This document shows, piece by piece, positions 34,879-47,300 of a stretch of 64,000 nt of DNA. The translations under genes were made by a program, and so were the position numbers. Each line of letters opens with the position of its first letter. The first letter of the stretch is position 1. A model generated the notes under the pieces. It was not told the DNA's origin and did no database searches. It saw only the letters and a list, made by a program, of their open reading frames with translations. Source of the stretch: Stenogyne calaminthoides (taxonomy: Eukaryota; Streptophyta; Magnoliopsida; Lamiales; Lamiaceae). The stretch lies in contig JBBCBC010000009.1 of the NCBI GenBank assembly GCA_037126765.1, forward strand, positions 27,984,870 to 28,048,869, written 5' to 3'.

Positions 34879-36432
34879 TGTTGGGAAATTTAGAATTTTG
34901 ATGAAAGTTCCGAAACACATGTAATAGGACCAGTCAGACCTGTTAGCTGACTGATGCTTTTAAATACCTGTTATAAGATGACCAGTTGATAATTATTGTA
35001 CAGAACAACTGATGTATAAGATAGGTCACATATTGAGGGGGAACTCAATATGTATAGGTCAGGTCCGGAGATCAGAAGACAAGATAAGGTCAGAAGATCA
35101 GACGAGCAAATAGTCAGATGATCAGGTGAAGACAATGAAGATCAAGTAATGAAAACCTGAAGATCAGATGACTACCAGAAGATCAGAAGAATTGAGGACC
35201 AGAAGACCAGAAGACCTACATCAGCCGAGTCTGCTAGTTGAGCTAAGACAACTGGCACCAGAAGACTCAATCAGGTAGACTGATCAGTTTAATCTGATCA
35301 GGTCGGATTACATCAGGTATCAACTGATGTTTCACAAGTCATACGTTGTTAATCTGAACAAGAAGAATGTCAACTTTAGTTGGTGAACAAACACTGAAAT
35401 GTTGTACTTGTTAACCAATGGAAGCAAGACACGTATGAACGGAGCTGACAATACGGGATTTGGTGTTGCTTAGTCAAACGGCTAGAAAGGACAACTATTC
35501 ACGCTTTCAGCCAAGCCGTCCCTGAAGCACGTCACATCAAATCCTGCATATCTACAAAATATAGCCGGAAATTTAAATTGCTCTCCAACGACTCTTTGAT
35601 TTCAAGGTCTATAAATATGGGATTACTCTTCAGAGTGAAGACACGGAAATTATCAAGAAGCTCATACTATAGCAAGATTTCCGCACGAAAAACACAAACT
35701 TGAAGATTATTTCTAAGTGTTCATCCCATTGTTCTTAGCATAGAAATCTCATCCTTTAGCTTTTAGGCTACACAAATACTAGGATAGAATTCCAGTTGGA
35801 ACAAACAACAAGTCTTACCCAAACCCAAAGTTAGGTTAAGTTTGTTTAGCAAGATTTCAGACTAGGGTTTCTAGTTCTGATTTCTGGGATCGGTTAAGTG
35901 AGAACTCTATAAATATATGTTGGTTGTAATGTGTTGGACTAACACAATAAACTAAGTCCAAGTCGGTTAAGTTGGTGCCCCTTGTGATAGGGAAGAGTGG
36001 ACGTAGGACTGGTTGTCCGAACCACTATAAATCTTGTGTGCATTTATCTGATCTTAACTGCTTTACACTATCGCACACTACGTTGATTAAATCTGCATAA
36101 ATATTCTAAGTTAGGATCAGTTCGCACCAAGAAACTGATCTGATCAGTTTGACTCATTGGTCAGCTGATTGAAAACAGACTCGAGAATCTGTTTTGTTAA
36201 AACTGGTTTTTCACACGGGTATAAACTAGCTTCCGCAATCAATTAAACTGGTAGACACCGAACTGATCAGCCATCAGGTGACCAGTAAGTTGGATATCAG
36301 TTCATACTGACTCACTCGTACTCTGATCAGGAAACCTGCTTTCACACCTGATCCGCACGAAAAGTTTTTCAGAAGTCTATTCACCCCTCCCCTCTAGACT
36401 TCTGCCCTCACGAAACCCGTTCGGGACCTACA
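34879..36432 (+). repeat. 5' LTR of copia element B
   Basis: 1,554 bp, TGTTGGGAAA to GACCTACA. The TATA box TATAAATA lies at 35,610-35,617. It is rich in CTGATC/GATCAG words. The CCTACA end is unusual beside the TCCAACA-type ends of element A. The minus-strand solo LTR at 14,422-15,991 is the same family. Confidence 0.93.
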
Positions 36433-36434
36433 AG

Positions 36435-36446
36435 TGGTATCAGAGT
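36435..36446 (+). promoter_or_regulatory. Primer-binding site of copia element B
   Basis: TGGTATCAGAGT lies two bases after the LTR end and matches the initiator tRNA-Met site except for its last base. Confidence 0.88.
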
Positions 36447-36570
36447 TGTGGTTCTACGGACCACTAGCTTTGAATATCATCGGTTCTTAAGGAAGAACCT
36501 TTGTGGTCACTTGAACAGATCTTGAAAAACCGTTTTTAAAACTTCATCTGTTTTCTAAAACTCACTCAAC

Positions 36571-38500
36571 ATGGATAACACATCCGACATGTATCATGAT
36601 CTTCCAAAGTTTACCATTGATGATTATGTAGATTGGGCCATAATCATGAGCAACCATTTGGGAGCCATCAGCAACAGGATGATGGAAGTTCTAGAACAAG
36701 GACCAATCCTCATCTACCACAACAATCTAGCTGAAGGTGGTGACCCAGATTTTTCGGTTGGCTCTCGAATCAGAAAGAGTCCAGTTCTGATGGATGCTGA
36801 AGAAAGGAAGCTGTCGACTTTGGATACGGTTGCGAGACACATAATCATGAAAACAATGGATAAGATCACACATGAAAAGATCAAGTATCTCAAGACAGCC
36901 AAACAAATGTGTGATACACTTGCTGAAATGTGTAAAGGAAATGATCTGATTGAAGACAGCAGACTGCAAGCCGAATTGGTGAAGTTCGAGAAACTTAAGA
37001 TACTGCCAAATGAAACCATCAATCAACTCGATGGAATAATAACCATGTTAGTCAACAAGCTACGGGAACTTGGACGAGAAATGTCAGATAAAGACTTCAA
37101 CTACAAGATCTTGAGATCTCTAACTAAGAAGTGGGATATGAAAGTCACAGTAATAAAGGATTGTCAAGATATTGCTAAGATGAAGCCAAACAACCTGTTC
37201 TTGAGCCTTAAAGCCCATGAGTTCGATCTGATCGAAAGAGGGCGAGAAGAAGAAGATGAGTCGCCTGCCGAAGCCACACCTGCCACATCAAAATCAGTTG
37301 CATTCAAAGCAGCCGACAGCAACTCAAAGTTTACTGAACCTGTTGGAAATATTATAAGTCAAACTGAACAGATTGCTTTGCTAACCAGAAAACTTGAAAA
37401 ATCTAACATTCAACTTGGTAAGTATCGTAGATTTTACAGGGATTATCAGAACATCAGAGGAAGAGATAGGAGGTCAGCTGACAGATCTCCAGAAAGGACC
37501 AGATCTGATGACCGAAGAAATGATCATAGAGAAGATCGCAGAGAAGATAAGAAAAGAGATGATCGGTCTGATGAAAGGAGAGACAACAGATCAGAAAGGG
37601 GAAACTCATATTACAATCAGACAGGTAAGTCACCTGACAGATTCTACAGACAGAATGACTCACCTGGCAGAAGAAGTTCTGTGGATCGTGGAGGGTGTTT
37701 CAACTGTGAGAAACCAGGTCATTACAGCGCAGATTGCCCAGACCTGACACCGAAAGAAAGAGAAGAGAAGCGGAACAGAAGAGAGCAACGTTATAGAGAC
37801 AGGAAAGCCATGGTTGCTGATACATCTGGGATTGATGATTCTTATCTGCCTTCTGAAGATTCAGGCTACTCATCTGTAGAAGACTTCCGCCTGATGAGTA
37901 ATGCTGATGATTTCTACCACTACGATGATATGATATTCTCTTTTGATGATGAAGTCTATCTGATGGCAAAGGAAGAAGACCAATCTGAGGTAACTTCTAA
38001 ACCTTCTATGTTTTCTGATTCCACACCAGCTATGATTAGCACACCTGCTGAAAAGATTGACTTGCAGCTCTATTCTGAGCAATTGCTTGATGAACTCTCT
38101 ACTACAGTAGACACTTATACAATAGTGGAAGCTGAAAACGATAAGCTAAGGATTGAAAATACTTAGCTTGTTAAGGAAAATGCTGTCAGTAAAGCAGCTG
38201 GACTAAAATCAGCTGAAGCTGCTCAGAAGATAACTGAAGAACTGAAAGTTCTGAAAGTTAGCTCTTCTGATCAGGAAAAGCATATTAAGGAACAACTGGC
38301 TATCAATAAACAGCAAGCTGATGATTTTAAGATCCTACAAGCTAAGTTTGATGAACTCTTCCGACTACATGAGAGTCTGAAATTAACTGAGGATAGTTTA
38401 CGTAAGAAAATACAGGTTTTTACGAAATCTTCTAAAACCGTTCAGGATATGAACAACTATTTTCGTACAACAACTAATAAGAAGGGAATTGGGTATTAAA
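36571..38500 (+). pseudogene. gag: Copia element B gag: capsid, Arg/Asp-rich region, CCHC, coiled coil
   Basis: From ATG 36,571 an uninterrupted 531 codons run to a TAG at 38,164-38,166. Residues about 1-230 are a UBN2-type capsid domain (DYVDWAIIMSNHL, LEKSNIQ further on). Residues about 300-350 are an RD/RE-rich run (RRNDHREDRREDKKRD). A CCHC knuckle (CFNCEKPGHYSADC) lies at about 37,696-37,737, followed by an acidic, Tyr/Asp-rich tail. Reading on after the TAG adds about 110 residues of charged coiled coil to another stop near 38,497. The length exceeds ordinary copia gag and fits Sirevirus-type extended gag. The TAG would be CAG with one change. Confidence 0.87.
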
Positions 38501-38780
38501 ACCCTTCTACATCCTCAAAATCCCCGTCTGATTCACTTCATAAAAGTGTAATCAAATGAATCTCTGATAAAGATACACATAAAGCTAAAATTGTATCAAA
38601 TAAGGGGAACAGACCAGCTGAACAGGTAAAGAAGATGCCTAATCTGCTGATCAGGTTGAGATCTCTTCAGAAGAACTGGGTTCTTCTGTTGATTCCTTGG
38701 ATGGTGCTTGTATGGATACCTAAAACCAACTCTAACCCCTCAGGACCCAATCCTAAAGGGGTACCTAAAGCCTGATTTGA
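38501..38780 (+). other. Gag-pol junction of element B
   Basis: The gag frame and the pol frame differ here and no clean ORF spans the gap. A Ser/Lys-rich stretch reads on to PKTNSNPSGPNPKGVPKA and ends in TGA near 38,774. Whether a programmed shift once joined the frames cannot be judged from one decayed copy. Confidence 0.4.
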
Positions 38781-41700
38781 TTGCAGGTTCGCGTGGGTTT
38801 GGCCAACAAGGGAGGTGTACAAGCAACTATCTGGTACATCGATAGTGGATGCTCAAGGCTCATAACTGGAAGCAAACATCTCCTTAGCTCTTACACAGAA
38901 CAAGAAGGCCCACGTGTACTCTTTGGTGATGATAACTTTGGTTTTACCAGAGGATTTGGAACCTTAGAAAATGATGATGTACAGGTTACAGGAGTCTCGT
39001 ATGTCGAAGGTTTAAAGTATAATCTGTTATCAGTTTCATAATTCTACGACAATGGATTCAGTGTTGAGTTCTCGACTGATCAGTGTATTATCAAGAATCG
39101 AGCTACTCAACAGATCTTGTTAACTGGTTCAAGAAAATGTACGATTTATACAGCAGATTGGAATAGTTGCCCAAGAAATGCATGCCTGATTGTTAAAAGT
39201 TCAAAAGGTAGCAGTTGGCTCTGGCACAAGAGAATGAGACATCTGAACTTTAAGACTCTTAACAAGATAGCAAGGATGTCCTTGGTTGAGGGACTCCCGA
39301 ATGAGGTATTCTCTAAGGATCAGACATGTGTCGCATGTCAGAAGGGAAAACAGGTTAAAGCCCCATTCAAGGGAATTCCTGGACCAGCATCCAGCAGAGT
39401 ATTGCAACTGCTCCATATGGACTTATTTGGACCAGTTACACCAGTTAGTCTCAACGGACACAAGTATACTCTGGTGATCGTGGATGATTATTCCAAGTTC
39501 ACCTAGGTGGTATTCTTATACAAGAAGAATGAGACAACAACAAAGATACCCGAGCTGCTCAAGAAACTACAGAATGAGAAGGGTGTCAGTATAGTAAAAA
39601 TTAGATCAGATAAAGGTACATAATTTCTGAACTCTTTTATTACTAATTTTTGCACTAAGTTTGGAATACAACATGAAACATCAGCTGCAAGAACGCCACA
39701 ACAGAATGGAGTAGTAGAACAGAGAAACAGAACACTCAAAGAAGCTGCTCGCACTATGTTAGCTGAGCATGCAACTCCAAGCCGTTTCTGGGCAGAAGCC
39801 ATCAACACTGCATGCCATACTCAGAACAGATGTTCTCTGACTAAGGCTCACTTCAAAACACCCTATGAACCGTGGAAGGGCATAAAACCTCGTGTTTCTT
39901 ACTTCCATATTTTTGGGTGCAAGTGTATTATACACAACAATGGGAAGAGCCAGTTGAAAACTTTTGAGGCCAAGTCAGATGAGGGTATATTCTTAGGATA
40001 TTCCTCATCCAGCAAGGCTTTCAGGGTTTACAACAGGCGAACCCTAGTTGTGGAAGAAACACCACATGTGGTCTTTGATGAGACATCTTCTGAACAAGAG
40101 AAATCTGCCTCAGAACAAGCAGTACCAGATCAACCGGTACCCGATGCACAGAAAATGGATCAGCTAAGTATCAAGGAAAAATGATCAGATCACGTAACAG
40201 TGTATGTTCCAGAACTTGATCTTACTGATTCACCAGGTCAGTCAGACCCTAAGCTACGAACAACTGTCAATGAAGAAGCTGGTACAACTGAGACAGTAAC
40301 AACTGAACCATCTGGTTCAGGGGGAACACCTGAAGTTCCTTCGGACAGACATCAGCACATGATGAGTCCAACATCAGCTGAGACTTGTCCATGTCAAGTG
40401 GATCAGAATGCTGCACCACTCCCAATCACTAGAGATGAACTACTATCAGAAGAGGATGATGTTCTCCAAACTAATGAAAATCAGAAAAGAAGGACCTGGA
40501 TAACCAGTCATCCAACTGATTTGATCATCGGAGACCCATATGATAGAGTTAAAACTAGACATCAGATTGGTGAAAGTGCCATGTATTGTTGTTATTTGTC
40601 TTTGAAGGAACCAACTAAAGTAGAAGAAGCTCTACAAGATGCAAACTGGATTCTAGCCATGCAAGAAGAACTGGAACAGTTTGAGAGGAATCAGGTTTGG
40701 AAACTGGTGGACAGACCAACTCATCAAGATGCGATTGGCACAAAGTGGGTATTCAAGAACAGGAGAGATGAGAATAATGTCATAACCAAAAATAAGGCAA
40801 GACTTGTTGCTAAGGGGTATTCACAATCAGAAGGAATTGATTATGATGAGACCTTTGCACCAGTCGCTCGCCTGGAAGCCATTCGACTGTTTATGGCATA
40901 TGCTGCCCACATAGGGTTTATTGTGTATCAGATGGATGTAAAGAGTGCATTCTTAAACGGGGTACTAGCTGAGGAAGTTTATGTTGAACAACCTCCTGGC
41001 TTTGAAAAAGGCGACCAGGTGTACCGATTAAGAAAAGCTCTTTATGGCCTGAAACAAGCTCCTCGAGCTTGGTATGATACACTCTCTCAGTTCTTGATAG
41101 ACAGTGGTTTCACTAAAGGAATAGTGGACAGAACCTTATTCAGAATATAAGATGGAGAAGATATTCTGATGATTCAGATTTATGTGGACGATATCATCTT
41201 CGGATCTCCCAACAAGAGTTTATGTGATAAATTCAGCAAACTGATGCAAGGGAAGTTCGACATGTCCATGATGGGTCAGATGAGTTACTTTCTGGGTCTA
41301 CAAGTTAAGCAAAGTACAGAAGGGATATTCATCTGCCAGGCGAAGTACACTAGGAGTTTGTTGGCTAAATTTGGAGTTCAAAACTGCAAGGAAGCCAGAA
41401 TTTCTATGATGACTGGATTCAAGATGGATCCAGATGAGAATGGTCAGAAAACTAATCAGAAAGAATACAGGGCTCTCACTGGATCTCTACTATACCTGAC
41501 TGCCAACAGACCAGATATAACATTTGCAGTAGGTGTATGTGCCAGATTTCAGGCAAATCCAATGCAAAGCCACCTGGAAGCAGCTAAGCGGGTTCTTAAG
41601 TATCTGAAGGGGACAGTAAACCTTGGTTTATTCTACCCATCAGATGATAATCTAGAGCTTAGTGGGTATTCTGATTCTGATTATGGAGGTTGCAGAATTG

Positions 41701-42180
41701 ACAGAAAGTCAACCTCAGGTACATGTCAGTTTTTAGGTAGTAAACTGATCTCTTGGTTTTCAAAGAAGCAGACATCAGTTGCAACATCTACTACTGAAGC
41801 AGAATATATGGCTGCAGGAAGTTGTTGCTCCCAACTGCTCTGGCTTAGTCAGCAGCTGAGGGATTATAACATTATAGCTACAAACATACCTATATTCTGT
41901 GACAGTAATAGTGCAATTGCAATCACTCAGGATCCTGTTCTACATACAAGATGCAATCATGTGGATGTCAGACATCATTTTATAAGAGATCATGTTGAAA
42001 AGAAGAATATCATAATGAAAACGATCCATAATGATAAACAGAAAGCTGATATTTTAACCAAGCCACTAGCTGAGATCAGATTCAGAGAATTATGAAATGA
42101 GCTAGGGCTTCTGGATCTCGGAGAAAGTGCACCAGAAATGTTTGGTGGACTTGTCTCCAGAACCAGTTGGTTAAGAGACT
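38781..42180 (+). pseudogene. pol: Copia element B pol: protease, integrase, RT, RNase H (nonsense mutations only)
   Basis: One frame is kept over 3.3 kb without frameshift. The protease Asp is in IDSGCS (38,841). The HHCC zinc domain is WHKRMRHLNF...CVACQKGK (39,213-39,350). The integrase has D at 39,420-39,422, D at 39,609-39,611 and E at 39,717-39,719, an exact D(35)E spacing. RT shows QMDVKSAFLNG, LYGLKQAPRAWY and intact YVDD (41,181-41,192). RNase H shows SGYSDSDYGG, TEAEYMAA and ILTKPLAE. In-frame stops are at 39,039, 39,504, 39,621, 40,182, 41,148 and 42,093; most are one C-to-T change from CAA or CGA codons. All catalytic residues I can see are present. Confidence 0.93.
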
Positions 42181-43172
42181 AACCAGGTTAAGAGGGATCA
42201 GTTGAGTTAGGTATCTCAACTGATCAGAAGATCAGTCAAGGAACTGATAATAAAAGACTTTATCAGATTAGTCATGGAACTGATCAGAAAAGGCATATCA
42301 GATTAAAGGAACTGATCAGATTGGTTGTTTCATATTTTGTAAGTCGATTAAGCTAATGTTCAACAAGCAAGTTACATAAGATTAAAGCTTCAATCGCATA
42401 AGGAAACAGAAACCACACAACAATGAAATAAAAGAACTTTTCATTAATAAAGACCTGGAGGTCAGAATTTACATTACATTCCATTACAATAGACCCGGAG
42501 GTCAGTACATAAACCCTAAACCATAAACCCTAACCCTAGAGGGGGTGAGAGAGGCTTTAAAGATTTTAAAGCCAGATGCCCCTAACACCCCAATCCTAAA
42601 AGGGGTGAGAGAGGCTTTGAAATAATCTTAATCCACCCTCAAAGCTTCGGAGTCGGGAGCGAGAGAGGCATTGAAGGATTTCTAAGCCAGAAGCCCCAAG
42701 TCCTAAGATCAATGGGTTCTCCAGTTGTTAAATGGACACAAGTGTCAGACATGTGGTACAAAAACCACATGGACACAAGTGTCGCAAGTAAATATTGGGT
42801 TTTGTCTGATCAAGATCGTATAAACAAAACCTAAGTTACATATCAGACTGAGTCTGTTAATGCTAATTTCGTCATCTCGATAGACACACATGGCGCATAC
42901 GGTCAGGAGAAGTGTCTTCTCATTTGCGATAGCAGATCCACCGCCTCGGTGGTAGAGAAGCTTGGCAATAATCGTATGAGTATTCCTCGATGACGACAAA
43001 AGCAGTAATAAGGGACGCACAAGGTTGATTTGAGAAACTGAAATCCTTTGAAAAGGGTTGAAGGTTTTTGCCGGAAGTTTCACTGGAGTCAAGGGTTCAC
43101 CGAATACATGGTTTACAAAGCTTGAAGAAGATAAGTATGGTGAATGGGTTATGTTGTGTGTAAATCATTGGT
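42181..43172 (-). ncRNA. Possible antisense transcription unit behind pol, no good ORF
   Basis: Downstream of the minus-strand TATA box at 43,174-43,183 there is a leader containing a six-codon ATG ORF. Then come about 115 codons open but starting only at TTG (43,092-42,745). Three diverged repeats around CCTCTCTC(A/G)C follow (complements of about 42,546, 42,601 and 42,659). The end of this stretch (minus strand TTGTAATGGAATGTAATG, near 42,485) resembles plant poly(A) signals. The TTG-started frame shows no domain. Inference only; it may be non-coding. Confidence 0.35.
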
Positions 43173-43173
43173 C

Positions 43174-43183
43174 CTATTTATAG
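43174..43183 (-). promoter_or_regulatory. Minus-strand TATA box in the post-pol region of element B
   Basis: CTATAAATAG on the minus strand, flanked by GTCCT and GACC. It is a strong plant TATA match and lies about 830 bp from a plus-strand TATA box, in divergent arrangement. Confidence 0.5.
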
Positions 43184-44008
43184 AGGACAGACAGGGGTGA
43201 AAGTGCAAATGTGATTTCTCAAAGCCTTTTAGAGAAATTGGCACTGCAAGGACATCGCGTATGAGACACGCGACTGATGATTGGATAATTTTACGGCGAT
43301 TGATATCACAAAGTATCCAGACTATTATTACAAATGTCAAATCATGCCGACTTAGGGAATCGAGACGACTCTTCGATTTCCCAAGACTAAGTTTTGGCGG
43401 TAGCACTTATCCCAAGAATTGACTTGATCTGAGTAAAGATCAGATTGGATCAACAAACATCTGATCAGAAAAGAAACTAATCAGATAAGGAGGATCAGTT
43501 GAGTAAAGTACCTCAGCTAATCAGATAGCTCAGTCAAGAAGTAATCAGACATAACAATTGAAGGGGGAATATCAACTGATCAAATAGGATCAGAAAAAGG
43601 GGATATTAGACGCAGGGGGAACAAATCAGTTAAGAAGGACAGTGTTGGGAAATATTAAGGATTAGGCAGAAAACTAAGATCAACATGTGGTACAGTCAGA
43701 TCTTCTACTGCACGTGGTATTGACTGATTACAACATCAGTCAACCAGATACGCATTTCTGATTCCTTGTTTTACTGATTTAAAATTAACTGATTATATTT
43801 GTCCTTACTGTACACATACTTTTGTGACGCATACCCTGCAAATCATTTAATGCGGACGTAGGGTATATGTATTAAATGCTATTAAATGTGTTTTTAAATC
43901 CAAAGGCAACTGCGCGTGCATACCCTTGCCACACGATCAAAACCGCTCAATCTGAGTCATTCTTTTTAAAACCGTTTGATCTTCCAATCTCGATTTTCCC
44001 TCCTTCCT
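43184..44008. other. Spacer between divergent TATA boxes in element B
   Basis: About 825 bp. The part 43,430-43,660 is full of GATCAG/CTGATC words and AAGTAATCAG-like repeats. No ORF is supported. It would be the shared upstream region if both TATA boxes are used. Confidence 0.45.
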
Positions 44009-44361
44009 TATATAGAAGATCCATAAAACCCTTCCTCAGTACTCTTGTCAAAATTCTTGTGATTTACACTCTGTAAATTCACAATTACCTTTCTGCAAAT
44101 TCAAAGTGTTTCTTGCGATTCAACTTATTTCAAAATCGAAAAGCGGAAACTGGTAATTCCTGATTATTTGATGAGTTAGTTTCTTATATCCATTGATCAT
44201 ATAGATTACGAATGTTTATTTTATCCTGTGTTATGCCTTATCATTTCTTGGTATCTGTGTGCTTATGACTAGGAAGAAAACAATCGATTATTGGTCTGAT
44301 AATCAATATATGATATGCTTATGATTTTGCACAAATCTTAATCAAATCCATTTTGTTGTAG
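44009..44361 (+). promoter_or_regulatory. Internal promoter and 5'-UTR intron candidate before the post-pol ORF
   Basis: TATATAG (44,009-44,015) is followed by a CT/A-rich leader. A splice donor AACTG|GTAATT (GT at 44,153-44,154) follows, then a 209-bp AT/T-rich interval and the acceptor TTTTGTTGTAG ending at 44,361, directly before ATG 44,362. This has the structure of a plant 5'-UTR intron. The acceptor could instead serve splicing of the genomic RNA to a subgenomic mRNA. Neither is proven. Confidence 0.5.
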
Positions 44362-47300
44362 ATGGCTACTTACGGTTTGGGCAAAATTATGTGTAATTAT
44401 GCAGATTTGGCACACCGGATTGTGGAAGACAAATATGTAATGATTGGTGTTACACGGGATCCGGAATCAATGGAGGTGGAACAAATTCTGAGGAGGTGCG
44501 GCCTCGAAAAGTATTATGCTGCTCACTGCAATCCAGTAATGCAGTAGGAGGCACTGGAATTCTTAAGGAAGATGAAGGTGGAATCTCCTGGAGATGAACT
44601 GGTCTCAACGGTGAATGGACAAGAGATCAGAGTCACTAATGCCGATATCACTCGTTGTTGGGATTATACTAGAAAGTATGCTTTTTACTTTGTATAATCA
44701 AAACTGAATTTCGGACTTATTTACTGAAATAAATTGTTTATCACTGATGCTTTAAATATTATCGAATGTTACATATATTTACTGCATAACTGTTCAATAA
44801 TTCGTACGTGTTACATTGTAGTTAATTTAGTGATACCAGATCACAGAAGATTAAATTAACAGTCCCTTGTAACTAAAAGTACGTCATTCACGACCTAGAT
44901 GGAAATGAACAACCCATCGCGAAAGGTTGAAGTGTAAGGCTCAGATTGACTTGTCTTGACCAAGAGATTACACTAGTGCATGACTGATGCACTGAATAGG
45001 ACCTACATGAGGATAAATTATTCAGAACTGAATAAGGAAGAATTAGACCTCAGTGGTTCGTTATTTCTTAATCTTCGTTCCTTAAATAGGATCACGTGTG
45101 ATTGGTAACTATTGCTTTGACTTATCATGGGTAGAGAATCAGCGAGATTCAATACTTTTTATCTTGGGCAATATTATTAGTCGCATGTGATTGCTAAGAT
45201 TTAATATGAAGAATCGTGTGCAAGTACGCTTGTTTGATTTGCCCCCTTGGGAGGTTCATAAGCTTTATCATACCAAATCTTGCAAGTGGAATTAGTTTCC
45301 GGTATGGATAATAATGTTGAACCGTTCCTTAACCAGGGATAAAAGATGTTAATTAATGGAAATCTATTTCAGTGGCTTGAATTAATTAATGGGCTAGATA
45401 ATCTTAAACATGGGAAATAACAACCGGGAGCCATATTGACTATAATATGGGTTAAGATGGATAGTGCAATATTAATTATGTAGTGGGATTAATTAATATT
45501 TATGGGCTTGAATAATATTGTGGCTCAATATTAGATATTCAAGGTCCATTAGAAGGTCCAATCTTAATTCTCCTAAAGGCCCCCTAAGTAGCCCAACATA
45601 TAGTTCAATAACTGAAAAAGGTGTTTAAAATAAAATAAATATTGTTGCCTATTTTTTCTTGCAATTTTCGAATTTTATGGATAAAAGGGGGAGAAAGATT
45701 TTCTTTGAATTTTGTTATGGAATGAAGATATGTATTCTTGGAATACAAGATTATCTCATTAAATTCAAGAAATCTCCCACTTGGTTATCTATAAGAGAAA
45801 ATTAGAAAATTTTGAAATATAGTGGGCAAGAAAGATTTTCTTGATTTTCTTGAAAAGATATTATGGAAGATATGTATTTCTTGAAATACAAGAATATCTC
45901 ATAAATTCAAGAAGATCCAAATCTTGGAATCTTGCTCATCAATTTCGAAAATATCCATAAAAATAGAGTAGGTGGGATTTTGTGGAATATTATAATTATG
46001 GAAAAAAGAATATAGGAGATATATTCAAGATTTCTTGGAGATCAAGAAAATATTTTCCCACATTATTTTTTACCCAAAATTTCGTCCACCACCCTCTATA
46101 AATAGGGGATGAATGTTTCATTCCCAACAACACACGAAAATTGGTTTTTCGGAAAAATATTAGCGTCGATAAAATATCAAATATTTTGTAACGTCGACAG
46201 ATTGTATTTTATCGAAAAATGTCAATTGTGAGTAGTGTACAATTCCATGTGCTGGAAAAATTAGTAAATCCACAAAGGTGGTGCAACATGATTTATTTTC
46301 CTTTTGTTAAATCGTTCACAAGAGTCCTTCCACCGGATAGTCGAACGAGGGCTAAGGGAATACTTGGGAAGTTCTTTTGGTTAGTCTAATCTGCCAGATC
46401 ACTGTCATCCCAAGAGGTACGTTCACGTAAACTCGTAGAATTCCGCATGCGTAGGTTTCACGTGAATTATTATATGCATGATATGTTGTTGGATTATTAT
46501 TTGAATTAATATAGGATTAATTCATGCTAGTAATAATTATAAGAATTAAATTTGTATTTAAATATTCACCCCGAATAGATCTGTGCAACTTATTCCCCAA
46601 CACTCGGTTGTTCAATCTGCCCAAAGGGAAGATCTCTCCTGCTCACTACAGAGAGAATGAAGACGAACTGATTAGGAATGAACTCTTTCGAGAGGCTGAC
46701 AAACACCAAACCGCAAGTTTTGTCAGGCCAATGTTGAAAAGGAAATACCGATTGTTGTTTTACATTCTCTCAAAAACAATTATGGGTATCTCTTTCAGCC
46801 CAGATGGATTAACAGCTGTGAAAATGTATAGTATGGCTGCTATTATCGATGGAGCCAAAAATATTAACTGGGCTGGTTTTCTGAAAGTTATTCTGATTTA
46901 GGAGCATGACAAATTTGGAGTTAATGAACAGAGACAAGTTTTTCTGAAGAAGAGAATTAGCAATCTCAACAAAGTTGCAGTCATTCTGAAGGACAAAATG
47001 CCCAATGCAGAATGGAATCAGAATGGACTTAAGTTCTACAAGGCTTTTCTCTCAACCACAGCTACCATCTATGGTCCGACAGATGATGATCTGCGGCCCA
47101 CTCCTCCGAAGAAAGGGAAAAACAAGGAGGTTGCTACTTCTGCAACTGATAATCCTCAAAAGAAGAAGAGGAAACTTGTAAAGGCTCAGGAGAAGAGGCC
47201 AAAGAAAGTAAAACAGGCCCCCATGACTCTTTTTTTGCATGACGAGTCAGATGAAGATGAAGCGCCAGATCAGCCTGATGCGCAGCAGAGATCAGCTGAA

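Noticed and set aside
42745..43092. A 115-codon minus-strand protein behind pol in element B
   Set aside because: It opens only from TTG, the first ATG downstream of the TATA box gives a six-codon ORF, and no domain is visible; kept only as a possible non-coding transcript.
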